Of a stretch of DNA of 64,000 nt, positions 41,048 through 51,790 are shown piece after piece. The notes beneath the pieces were generated by a model that saw only the letters and a list, made by a program, of their open reading frames with translations, was not told the DNA's origin and made no database searches. The stretch covers positions 195,499,027 through 195,563,026 of the forward strand of contig NW_024609857.1 of NCBI RefSeq assembly GCF_016920785.2. The letters are read 5' to 3'. The position numbers and the translations under genes are program-made. The DNA is from Ixodes scapularis. Its lineage: Eukaryota; Arthropoda; Arachnida; Ixodida; Ixodidae. Position 1 is the stretch's first letter, and the number at the start of each line of letters is the position of its first letter.

Positions 41048-42762
41048 AAGGGTTCGGTTTTTTTCAATTTAAACCGATAAAAACCAATAAAAGTACGCCG
41101 AATCCATTTTCAGAAATTCGGTTTAACCGAAAGAGGTTTGTTTTTAGGTTCGACATTTTGAATTTAAACCAATAAAAACCGAAAAAAGTTCGTCGAATCA
41201 ATTTTCTAAAGTTCAGTTTTAACCGGAAAAGGTCAATTTGACTTTCCAGTCTTACCGCAGAGCCGTGGCGAAAAAGTAGAATGACAGTGTCTACCGAAAC
41301 GTATCCGAATGTATGGGATACACGGATAGCATCACGACGTTTTGGTTTAAAGGGGTACGGAAACCAAATTCTGGAGCTCATTTCTTTGTTTCAACACGAC
41401 GCAGGTAGCAGCACAACCACAGAAACATAAATATTGCGCTAGAAAACGCAAGAAAACATATTTTAAAGTGAATTAAACGATAATCAAAAACCACCTGGTA
41501 GTTGGTTATGAAGCTTCAATGAAATGTCGTGACGACAACATGCCTCTGAAAGCAGCGCCGCAGCGGTATGTCCGCTCACTGGTATAGATTGCCTAGGCTT
41601 GAACGCAATACCGAGGCGTCTTGGTGGAAAGAGCCAAAACGAAGTGAGCCACCTTGGTTTCAGCTCTCGCGCGACGTGCAAACGCGTGCTTCGGTTGTTC
41701 TCAGGTTTGGTGCGCGTGCTGGCCCCGCGATCTCTACAGCCCTTGGGTACTTCGACAAAGCGAGATTGTAACGCGTTGACGCCTCCAAGTGGCAAAACTC
41801 GTCACTACGGTACGCTTGGTCGTCCGAGGCATGATGACGTCAAGACGTCTGCCGGATCTCCCGAGATGCATCGCGCTCCTCCATGGCTGATTTTGAAGCG
41901 CTCGCCAAAATCGCGGCATTTAGAGCATAAAATATAGCCATCTGCTCAAAATACGACCGTGCGATTATTCATTACAGGCTTAGCTGATCATATTGAACTC
42001 ATTTCTTGATGTTTTCTCTATATTTCAAGTTTCGATTCCGTATCCCTTTAATGCGCGCATCATCGATCAGACCGTGAAGTCCGATATGCCCCATGACTTC
42101 ACCATGTATGAGCGTGTTTTCAAAGTCGTTGTAAGGAAGACTGACTTCACGCAAGCTCTGCATGTTGTGTAGTGCTTCAAAACGTCGCACCGTGTCTCTT
42201 TTAGCGGTCACTATTGGTGGATTGGCCGACTTGGGCTCAGGAAGCGCTTCATCTCCTCAGCCTGCCAGTGTCTAGTGTTAGCGTTGAGAGGGCTTCCTAA
42301 AAGCTCAGGGTCATGTTAACAGGAAAGAAAGAGCGTGGATCAAGGAGGAGAACCTGGAAAAGTACATGCTTGTTTACTATAATAAGATCACGTAAACCTG
42401 ATGTACAGAAGGTGAAGTTCCTTGTTTTTTGGGCATAGGCTTCATATCTGACTTGTTTGTACTTCTCTGTTTTTTCTCGTTTCTTTTACAATTGCGCAGA
42501 TTTGCCAAATAAAGTGTACATTTCTTTTTCAGTGTATCTGTGCCGTTATTCTTTGAGTGATCACAAATATCAGAGCTACGTACAGGGATCATCTGATCCG
42601 GTGTCCGTTGGTGCTTATTTTATATTCACCGAAAATGCCAATAAACTTTTGTGGGCATAAATATACGCGGGAAAAAAAACAACGAAAATTGAATTTTAAT
42701 ATAAACACAGAAAAAATCACGTCGAATTTTGAAAAAATAGAAATCGAAAACGCGGAACCCTA
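41048..42762. mobile_element. hAT element, 1.7 kb, perfect 8-bp target duplication, degraded transposase
   Basis: Left end AAGGGTTCGG and right end CCGCG-like ..GGAACCCTA are inverted and fit the hAT (Y/A)AGGG terminus pattern. ATTATAGC flanks both sides (41040-41047 and 42763-42770). The first 190 bp are a diverged ~95-bp direct duplication built on ttcggttttWWccgaa-like units. Near the right end, 42262-42297 encodes LPVSSVSVERAS and 42335-42390 encodes WIKEENLEKYMLVYYN-like sequence. These are the hAT C-terminal dimerisation motifs, now with stops. Confidence 0.87.
42220..42396 (+). pseudogene. hAT transposase C-terminal (dimerisation) remnant
   Basis: LPVSSVSVERAS is followed by a stop, then KERAWIKEENLEKYMLVYYN in a neighbouring frame, ending at TAA near 42394. 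In hAT transposases the 'SSxxxER' block and the later 'L..EN...L' helix are adjacent, as here. No other part of the transposase was recognised in the 1.7-kb element. Confidence 0.7.
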
Positions 42763-43113
42763 ATTATAGCGTCTCAAATTCAAGCCTCGTAGGACACGAT
42801 AAACGAGCTGGCAAAGGTGAAAACAACAGCGCCGTTGAGTTCGTGCATGCCGAAACACTTCACTGCGCATGATGTTGTAGTTAATGTAGTTCAGCACCCA
42901 CAGCACTGACAGCCTCGCAAGACCTTGTAGTACAGAAAAATGAGCTTTACATGGGGTTATCTATCAGCCAGGAGATAGGCCTTTACGTATTCAATCATTA
43001 TCCCAATACAAATCTCGTAATCGTCTTTTCATCGGTAGCCATTTTTGCCTCGCAGCGTGTTTCCTTTCTGTAAAAGAAAGACATGACATTTGGGTCTTCG
43101 CGGCTACGATAGA

Positions 43114-43400
43114 CCCTTTTCAAAAGTTCATAAAGCGACACTGGTGGTCGCCATTTTTGGGCACGAGTCGTGTGGTTGGATTCGATTTTTCGCCGAAGGC
43201 TGACGCAGTGCTCGTCCTTGACACGAGTTGAGCGGAATTTACGAAAAACGCTGACGCACACCTGGTGTCCAGGACATGCTCAAAGCACGTGCCCAAACAA
43301 TGGTGGCCCCGTGAAATTGGCGCAGCAGTCACTGGAGTGCGCGTGCATTTTAAAAGCGCCTATTGTGCACATGGTCTCCGTACTCTTCAAAGGACAGCAC
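43114..43400. mobile_element. MITE-like relative of the element at 3859
   Basis: Begins cccttttcaaaagttc and contains gtcgccattttt and gcccaaacaatggtggcc, resembling the complementary blocks of the 3859-4033 element. Internal order is similar but diverged, and the right end is not sharply defined. Confidence 0.45.
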
Positions 43401-44671
43401 GAAGTCTCGATGAACGCATTCCCTCTGCGAGCTCCTCCGCCACGTGTATAGCTCCGACATTCCACGAGCTCTCAGAAACACGTGCCAAAATTATCGAGGA
43501 AAAACGATTCCGCGCCAGTGTCTGACCTCTTGTAGACTGTAATGGAGCTGCCCATACGGACTGCACAAACGAGAAAAAAAGAATTCAAGTTCCTGGTCTA
43601 CGAGAAGGCCATTGCGACCACTTTCCTCTGACGGGTTTACCTAGGACGAGTTTTCCTCATTCGAGCTGGCTATGACGTTAGTACCCCTTTCCACTGTCTC
43701 GGTATATATAGGACGAAATGTGTTTTGAAGTCTACTAGTCAACGTTGCAACATTAATTTCTTTCTCATCGTGAACATGCACCTAACCTTTGGTTGTGATT
43801 TAGAGCATTGCTAGTTTAGTAGCCAGTGCTAACTGCCCTAAAAACGTATTGTTTAAACTTTAGTTTCTTTTAAGCTGGCAGCACATGCGCCACATACACC
43901 ACTCTTGCGAGCCGCGTTATTAAATAGTTGTACATGAAACGTCATAGTTGGCTGACGTCTCCTGCTTCTAGGTTAAAGGTTAACACCGCTACATTTTCTC
44001 CATTTTAGGGTTACGACGGTTTTCATAGAAGGTATAGCGTCACTGAATTACGAAGTGTTCGTTTGTTTGTTTTTTGTTGTTTTTTTTCGGTGCCTTGTGT
44101 GGTTTTGAAGATATCCTATCTCATGGGTTCGTTTCGGGAGTATACGGCGAAACTGAAACTACATGCATGTCCATCGTGTAACGCAACGTTCGTATTGCAC
44201 TACCGCTAAACGAACTACTGGCCAAGTTACAAGAGCAGTCCCGATTAGTGAAATAGAATGGTACCTCTGTTCTGCTGCTTTGCTTTGCAGATATCAAACC
44301 ATCTGTGGCAAATATTAATACGCATTCATAATGTCGTCGGCAGAAAAGCGAGTTTGCCATGATGAACGAGGGCTCAAAACGAGCACCCACTTATCTTTTG
44401 AGAGGAACTACAATCTTGGTGGTGTGCAGTTCACGTTGCAAAAGCGTTTTGGAAGCTATCGTAAGCTAGCGTTGAGCAGCAGCGGATTAAACAAAGGCCG
44501 CCAGGAATGCCACCTTCGGCACCACGACGCGCGTGAGCGAGCAGGAAGCCAAAACCTTCGTGCGCGATCGCAGAAGATCATTTACAAGCTACTGCCGCTA
44601 AAACGTAAGATAACAAATAGAATTTGCCCTCTACGATGGCGAAACACGCAGCAGAAAAACATGGCGAATGA
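43401..44671. other. intron, no gene recognised
   Basis: Open frames such as that from 44331 have no recognised motif and run across the end of a hAT element. Nothing else was identified. Confidence 0.5.
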
Positions 44672-44679
44672 CGTGGCAG

Positions 44680-45249
44680 CAGTGGCGTCACAAAGCGGGG
44701 GGGATGGGGGGGTGGTGGACCACCCCGGGTATGGTGCCTGGAACGCGTCTCCGACTGGTGTGTTTACCGCGGCCAAAAAAGTGGTCCCTCGATTTCCGCC
44801 TGATGACTTCATAGAAGTGTCATGCTGTCGCCGGTCGCGACCCTGGCGGCGTCCCAACAGCTGTGGTGTGTGTAGCAGATGCCTGTTCTGCTGCAGGTCG
44901 CTTTCCACTGTGACAGTTCACGGAAGCTCTAGCAGCCGGAGTTGGGACGTCTAAAGGGACGCCGTGACGACAGCGACACTCGCGTTCGTTCGTGCTTTTC
45001 GCCAGCATTTCTACGGCCAACCGCCAGGATCGCGACAGGCAACAGCATGACACTCGCGTCATTTGTTGCCACATCGGGACCACTTTTGATGTATGGGCGG
45101 GATAGGACGCTAAACACACCAGTCAAAGACGCGATCCAGGATCCAGGCACGGGTGCAGAGCCCAGGGGGGTGTCGCAGCGGGCAACGAGAGCGGGGGAGG
45201 GGGGGGGGGGCTACCGCCCCGGGTGCCGCTGACCCTCGCGACGCCGCTG
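44680..45249. mobile_element. hAT-like non-autonomous element, 570 bp
   Basis: Left end CAGTGGCGTCAC, right end complementary with two mismatches (GCGACGCCGCTG). Starts CAG and ends CTG. Flanks are CGTGGCAG (44672-44679) and CGTGGGAG (45250-45257), an 8-bp duplication with one mismatch. The interior has G runs near both ends and no recognised transposase. Confidence 0.65.
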
Positions 45250-45364
45250 CGTGGGAGTACGAACAAGAGAAACCTCCTTGAAAACGAAGATTACACCAGG
45301 GCACAACATTGCTAGACAAACAGCCAATCCGCTGAATGCCCGCTGAGAAGCTGGTGGTGGCATT

Positions 45365-46219
45365 TTAGAGCGCGGCTCTTAGGCGCCCGTTTCCGGCTTG
45401 AGCGGCGTCGCCGTCGCCGTCGGCGTAACCAAGGTCAACCCAAGGTCACGTGACCCCAAGGTCACCCCAAGGTCACGTGACCCTCCGAGGTCGTGTGACC
45501 TCCCCAAGGCCACGTGACCCCTCCCAAGGTCACCCCAAGGTCACGTGACCCCAAGGTCTCCCCAAGGTCACGTGACCCCCAGGTCACGTGACCACCCGAG
45601 GTGACGTGACACCCACAGAAGTCACGTAAACCCCCCTCGCCCAGGTCACGTGACCCCCCCTCCTCGAGGTCACGTGACCCCCCGAAGTCACGTGACTCCC
45701 CTAAGGTCACGTGACCCCCCGCCGGGGTGCCGCCGGGGTCACGTGACCCCCGATGATGTCATCGTCACTGATGACGTCACCGGCATCCGCATCGCCATCG
45801 TCATCGTCATCATCACTGATGACGTCATCAGTGACGTCTCTGATGACGTCACCGGCATCCGCATCGTCATCGTCATCATCACTGATGACGTCATCAGTGA
45901 CGTCACTGATGTCGTCACCGGCATCCGCATCGTCATCATGACAGATGACGTCACACATGACGTCACCGATATCCGCATCGTCATCATCACTGGTGACGTC
46001 ATCAGTGACGTCACTAATGACGTCATCGGTATCCGCATCGTCATCGTCACTGATGACATCATCAGTGACGTCACTGATGACATCATTGGCATTGTCATCG
46101 TCACGTGACCCTCCCCCCTCCGGTCGGTTGACCCCCCAGTACCCTTCCCTCCTCCTCCTCAAGATTTGCGCTCTAATTCGGCGTTACAGGGAATTGTAAA
46201 CGGCTTTCACTTTTTTTAA
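45365..46219. mobile_element. palindrome-array element, copy A (E-box/CLEAR array then CRE array)
   Basis: Left end ttagagcgcggctcttagg followed by ttgagcggcgtcg; right end tcaagatttgcgctctaa plus the family flank ttacagggaattgtaaacgg. The interior has two blocks. 45440-45745 holds about ten copies of GGTCACGTGACC or one-base variants, spaced about 15-30 bp. 45750-46105 holds a tandem array of TGACGTCA palindromes in 60-66-bp units (gatgacgtcatcagtgacgt, caccggcatccgcatcgtca). Both strands give long low-complexity open frames, which are by-products of the repeat. Confidence 0.8.
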
Positions 46220-47260
46220 TTCGGTTTCAGAGTTCATCGCGGTTTCCCATTAGTGTAACATTTTGGCAGTGCTCGTATTTAGTCACCAAAAATAAATATT
46301 AGTCATTTGCTTTGGTTCCACTTTTGATCGGAGTTACCCTTAAACGACATTCACGATTGAGAAAAACTAAATTTTAGAATCAACTTCTAACAGGCACAAG
46401 AAGAGTAGCTTTAAGAATAAATGTATCGCTTCACTTCACATCATGTCTATGTTGAACGATATTTTAAGTTGCTAAAGAGCTTTAGACTGCATCCAGACAG
46501 CTTATTGCGAACAATCTACAGGGAACTGTGCTTACTGCCAAGCATAAACATGTTTGTTTTTTCCAGAAACCTGTTCCAAGTACAAGCAACTCTTCGGTGG
46601 CGTGTATTTCGTCCATTCGCTGCCTCGCATGGAATCGGGCAAAGTTATAAAATCAGCCTTAATAGAAGCAGCAACACATCAGTAGGGCCTTTGAAAAGGG
46701 TCCTATCTTATTGGAGTCAAATTAAAATCAAATCATATTTCGAAGTTCAAATTAATGGTACATTAATTGTGAAAAAGCCTTTGGCGTTCAACACCGCAAG
46801 AGAATAGTTCGCATGACCAACTGCTTTAGATTCGGCACCGCTGGCAACCTTTGAGAGTACACTTGCTGCTTCAATGACGCGTGGATGTTTCTGAATTTTT
46901 ATGCACCTAATATTTTATTGGTCAGTTCACCTAACGTCGATCAAGCTAGTCGAGGATTTGTTTCTTTTATATTTTACTCCCAAATGATCGAAGTAATGAT
47001 AATGAACAAAAAAAAAAAACTCACGACAAAGTATATCTTAATAAAAGAAAAACTGACTGCGAGAGGAAGGAAACTACGTACCTTGATTTCGGCACTTGTT
47101 CCCTTTAATAAAAAATATTGCGCGAGGCACAACTATGCCAAATGACTGGAATACTGTACACAAAATATGTCATCTTTAGATATCAATGCTTTCGGTATTA
47201 TGTAAGGCGTACTTTGTGCATAAAACTGGACAAACTTGTTACTTTTTCGCAGCATGTTTT
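46220..47260. other. intron, AT-rich, nothing recognised
   Basis: A ctttgaaaagggtcct block near 46690 resembles the end of the MITE family at 3859. No coding region. Confidence 0.45.
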
Positions 47261-47738
47261 TTAGGGCGCAGCTCCTAGGCGCCCGTTGCCGGCTGGAGCG
47301 GCGCCGGCGTCGGCTTAACCGCGCGGTGTATTATGGGTAAATTTCCCCGCTAAATTTGCCAGGAAAGTTTCCCCGCTAAATTGAGCGGAAAATTTTCTCT
47401 GCTACATTGATCGGAAAAATTTCCCCGGTAAATTCAGCGGAAAAATTTTACCGACATATTTGGTGGAAAAGTTTCCCCGCCAATTTTAGCGGAAAACTTT
47501 CCCCGCTAAAGTTCTCAAAAAAATTTCCTCACTAAATTTAGCGATAAAAACTCCCCGCTAAATATAGCGGAAAAATTTCCCCGCTAAATTTAGAGGAAAA
47601 GTTTTCCCTCTAAATTTAGAGGAAAATTTTTCCCGTTAAGTTTAGCGGGGAAATTTTCTCCTAAATTGGAAGAGAGAAGAAGGGGCGTAGCCGCCTCTAC
47701 GTACCTTCACCTCCTCCTCCTCAAGAGCTGTGCTCTAA
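47261..47738. mobile_element. palindrome-array element, copy B (AAATTTAGCGG array)
   Basis: Ends ttagggcgcagctcctaggc and cctcaagagctgtgctctaa match the family. After the shared ggagcggcgccggcgtcggc block come about a dozen diverged units of the type tttccccgctaaatttagcgg (47338-47665). It has no CRE or CACGTG array, although copy E (15593) has both types. Confidence 0.8.
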
Positions 47739-47990
47739 TTGTTAGTCTTAGGGGTCTTGTTGCAACTGCTGTTTTGACGGCAATTACTACTACAGGCCGA
47801 ACCAATTAAAAAAATTTACAAAAAGTATAATGTTTTTTTTAAGTTATAAATTGATACATTTTTAAGGTTTTTATTTAGATTTATTTATAGATTGTGCTCG
47901 AAAAGCACGCCGCAAGCCTTCCCTGCCCAAAATGGCGCTTTGAAGCATCATGTAATCATTTAAATTATTTCACAATCTCGTGGGCATGTC
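47739..47990. other. intron spacer
   Basis: AT-rich, nothing recognised. Confidence 0.5.
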
Positions 47991-48342
47991 ATGGTGGCTG
48001 TTACTGGATTACCCCAGTTATGGAACTGTCCATAGACACTGCTTGCACAAACAGTATCCCCCTCCCCTCCCCCCTCTCCCCCACGGCTTGACTCACGTCG
48101 ATCGACGTGGAACCGTTTTGGGAGGTCGACTGCTATGGCAACTGAACTGTATTCTGTGGAATACGTATCTTTCCAAGCACAGTGCCTAGATGGCGTTTTA
48201 CCGTACTCTACTGAACACACAATTTTAAAATCAAAATCGAGATGGCGCTTCAAACGGCAGTAGGTGCATCGAAGAAGTGAGGGGAACCCCCTCCGCGGTT
48301 GTTCTACAACTGGGGTAATCTAGTAACGTTGACATCCACGAT
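47991..48342. repeat. inverted-repeat element, ~350 bp
   Basis: The left arm contains gttactggattaccccagtt, the right arm its complement with one difference (aactggggtaatctagtaac). Similarity extends to about 35 bp. No coding sequence and no clear target duplication. Probably a MITE. Confidence 0.65.
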
Positions 48343-50093
48343 ACCATTGGCTATGACTGATACGACTACATCCTTCTCCTGAGCGTCATTGTGGGCAAGG
48401 CTTAAGTGCGTTCTTTGCGCGCAATTTTTATATCAAACTAAAAAAACGCGATAACTATTTAAATTTCTAAAAAAACATTACATTTATGCAAATACTTTCA
48501 AATGGTTTGACCTCTAATCATAAATGCAATCAATACTGCCATTGTGACGTGACCAGTAAAACAAATTAAATAAAAAGTTAACTAACAAATTTGAGCTAAT
48601 TAGTCAACTTCTCATGTTAGTAATCTTCTCATATAATGTCCGCCGAGCCTAATAAGGACATGGTGAAGACGGCACTCATCGAACTGTCATCACCTTTTTT
48701 TTATATGTTCCAATTAAAAGCAAACACCCTGTGACGTCCAAAAGATGCTCCCTTCTTGCGGCCTACGGGCTCTTAGGGGTCCTGCCAAACTTACGTAAAT
48801 AAATATCTACTTCATTTTTCATAATACTTATATTGTTCATATTAATATAATAATGTTAATAGAAATATTGATGATACTCTATTGAAAATAATTCTTAAGC
48901 CCTGATGTGTTATAGGCCCCTTTCAGCGTTTCAAATCCCAAACCCCTTCAGCCCCTTCAAACTTCTTCAGCCCTTCGAGCCCTGTCTGACCTTCAGCCTT
49001 TCAGACCCCATCAGCCCTTCAACCCTTTAGATGCCCAAATTCTTGTGAATCAGAGACCAAAAATGCATTTTAAACCCTATTGCAAACTTTATTTTAGACA
49101 TTGAGTTTTACAAACTTGTAACTCAAAAGACCATAAGAGCCAACTTTTATTCAAACCCTGGTGCAAGCAGCTGTAGACAAAAGCAATCAGGCCACATAGG
49201 AACAACCGGGTGCTTTGTAGCAAAAATATATTTGGAGGTACTCACAAGGCCGATGGGTAAACTCCTGAGATGTGCGGAAGTCCAACTAAAAGAACCGAGC
49301 AGGCGCACCACACGCACACATGCACACTATCAGTGACAAGTTTAGTGAAAACCACGAACCCGCAACCAAGATCCGCCGCCGTTGAGAAATCCTGAGCGCA
49401 GTCATAATGTCGTCCATGATGCCGCCGCGGCGGCGTCTCCGGCATCTTTTTTTTTCTTGCTGGATGCTTCTGAAGCCGGACGGACGAAGAGGTGCAAGAG
49501 ACAAGGCACTGAAAGTCCCTTTTCTGGACCCGCACACCCAGCTGCTTTAAAAGATAGGTCTTACGCATGGAACGAGCAGTTGACATTGAGCATCCGTTCG
49601 TTGTGCATTTAGTTTGCACTCGTTGACGGAGGAAAAAGGGCGACCAGCTTCTGAAGATGACTGTTTTTCGGCTGTCCATAACCGGATTTCTTCAACCAAG
49701 CAACAAAAAGTCCCCCTCTCATTTTTCCCACGGACTTTGCGTTCCTAGTCTAGCCCGTAAAACACAGAAACAACACACAGACACGTTGCGGCCGCCCGCT
49801 ACAAAATAGTCAAGTGGCTTCCCCGACTTATATATCCTGAAGGGTTACGTGATCCCCCCCACTGATCCGCTAAAGCGATTTTGATGGGTGTTGTGGTTTC
49901 CTGTAAAGAATTAGGACAGACCCCACAGGCCTTTCAGAACACTATGACGGGTCACTTACACCCTTCAGGGATTCTTATAGGATACTCAGGCCCCCTAGAA
50001 AACTTCGACGAACAGTTCAAACCCCTCAAACGTGTTTAAAAGGAACTTCAAAACATTTCAGAAACCCTGTTGGACCCCAAGGCGTTTTAATAG
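48343..50093. other. intron with CCCTTCAG-type degenerate repeat
   Basis: 48917-49030 contains about ten degenerate cccttcag/cccttcaa/ccctttcag units; a looser echo (ttcaaacccct, cccttcaggg) occurs at 49920-50060. Otherwise no gene recognised. Confidence 0.55.
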
Positions 50094-50105
50094 GGTAATA
50101 ATAAT

Positions 50106-50136
<31 letters not shown>

Positions 50137-50580
50137 GTTTTTATTGAAGTGCCCAGGAACAACCTTGCGGTCTTAGTACAGGTGCACTCAGGAAACATGG
50201 AAATCAACACTACACACAACAAAGAAACAGTAAACAATAAAACACTTAAAAAAGATCACATATGTCACATAAACTCGCTAGGCTATACCACCACGATAGC
50301 GAAAGGAAAGGAAAGCGAGAGCATAAAAATTGGTTCTGAGGAACTTAATCAGGTGCAAAAAAAAAAGAATGGGAAGTCAAATTTAGGTGAGGAACTTCAG
50401 CGCTCTGATGAATTCCGGTGTGTTATTGTTAAATATATCAATAGAGTCTGTAAAAGAGGAATTGTAGGTGTGCCCAATTCTCGACACGGGGTCGTGAAGA
50501 TTAGTTACGGGAGCATTGTAGAAGGATGCATTTTGCCTTGTAGTTTTTACGGGAATTTTCAAACGCACATTTGATATCAA
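50094..50580 (-). pseudogene. LINE 3'-end fragment
   Basis: A plus-strand AATC tetranucleotide repeat (50100-50135) marks the LINE 3' end. The following caggaacaaccttgcggtct is repeated in the next LINE fragment at 50652. The minus strand further in reads short ORF2 C-terminal-like peptides with stops. Confidence 0.65.
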
Positions 50581-50589
50581 TGATGTGCA

Positions 50590-50633
<44 letters not shown>

Positions 50634-51790
50634 CAATCGATGTTCTAAGAGTGCGCAGGAACAACCTTGTGGTCTTGGTACTGGCATACTGGATGCAAAT
50701 GAATACAAAAAACACAAATACAGAAAAGCAATGAACTATCGAGTAACTGCATATAATAATACACGATATACACTGAGCTGAATAACAACACAGTCTCTAG
50801 GCCCTGTTTACAAGGATGAGAAATTGCAGTCATGTAAAAACAAGTTTGAGGGGAACTCAAAACGAAAACTATACAAAGCAGTAGCACAAGCAGAGACCCA
50901 ACAATGTCTATGCTCTCCGAAATCAATCTTAAAGTGAACCACAATCATTATTCACCCGCCGGACAGGTCTTCAACAGAAATAACAAATGCCCTGCGGCAT
51001 GAGTTAAAAATATCGAGTTTTTCAGAGTAATGGTTATAACATTCAGTCTAATAATTGGGCTTAAACGACTAAAATTTTTAGAAATATAAAATGATGATTG
51101 ATTCCGAGTAGACACACGGGGAACCCTAAGGCACACTTCAGACAAGAGGCTTGGTGAATTAATCGAACCATGCAACGTTTTAAAAAAAAGAAAGAAAAAT
51201 AGATCCCCTTTCTGCCGACGCCGGTGTAGGCTTAGCAAGTCAACACGCCTAACGTTGCGTCATGAGTTGAACAATTAACATCCTTCATAAGGTAGCGATG
51301 TTTAAAGATGGAACTAAACTTTTCCTGAGCTCCTTCGATTTCTAGTGAGATAGTTTTATGGTTTTCGTCCCTACACAGTTTATGCGTATTCTATGTGAGG
51401 CATGCATAATGAGCGGTATAACGTGAGGAACGCAGAAGGATGCTTGAAGTCCTTCGTTAAGCGAGAGGCAACACCCAGCGTTCGCAGAGACGAGTTAACG
51501 GGCCTAGTTACGTGACTAGAGAATCGCAGGCTAGGATCGAACATAACTCCCAGATATTTCATTACACATACCCGGGACAGGGGTTCACCATGAACACTAC
51601 ATACGAAAAGTGTATTTTGGTGCCTTCCGAGTAAATGTAACCTTGGTTTTGTCACGGTTCAACAGAAGGTTATTGGCTGAGCACCACCTAGAGAAAGGAC
51701 ATGCATCTTCAACCTAGCGCAGTCATCTAAGGTAACTATTTCTTTGTAAATATCAATTTCATCAGCGTATTGCAGGAACGAGGAATTAGA
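50590..51790 (-). pseudogene. 5'-truncated Jockey/CR1-group LINE fragment
   Basis: An (AAT)n tail at about 50590-50632 marks the 3' end. The minus strand encodes FLQYADEIDIYK near 51775 (catalytic YADD altered to YADE) and MKYLGVMFDPSLRFSSHVT and YRSLCMPHIEYA between 51655 and 51380. Truncated immediately upstream of the YADE box. Shares the 3' end with the fragment at 50094. Confidence 0.8.

Noticed and set aside
44331..44954. 207-codon open frame
   Set aside because: No motif, crosses the end of a hAT element at 44680, and composition is unlike the host exons.
45650..46162. Similar 120-150-residue frames in copy A of the palindrome-array element
   Set aside because: Same repeat artefact.
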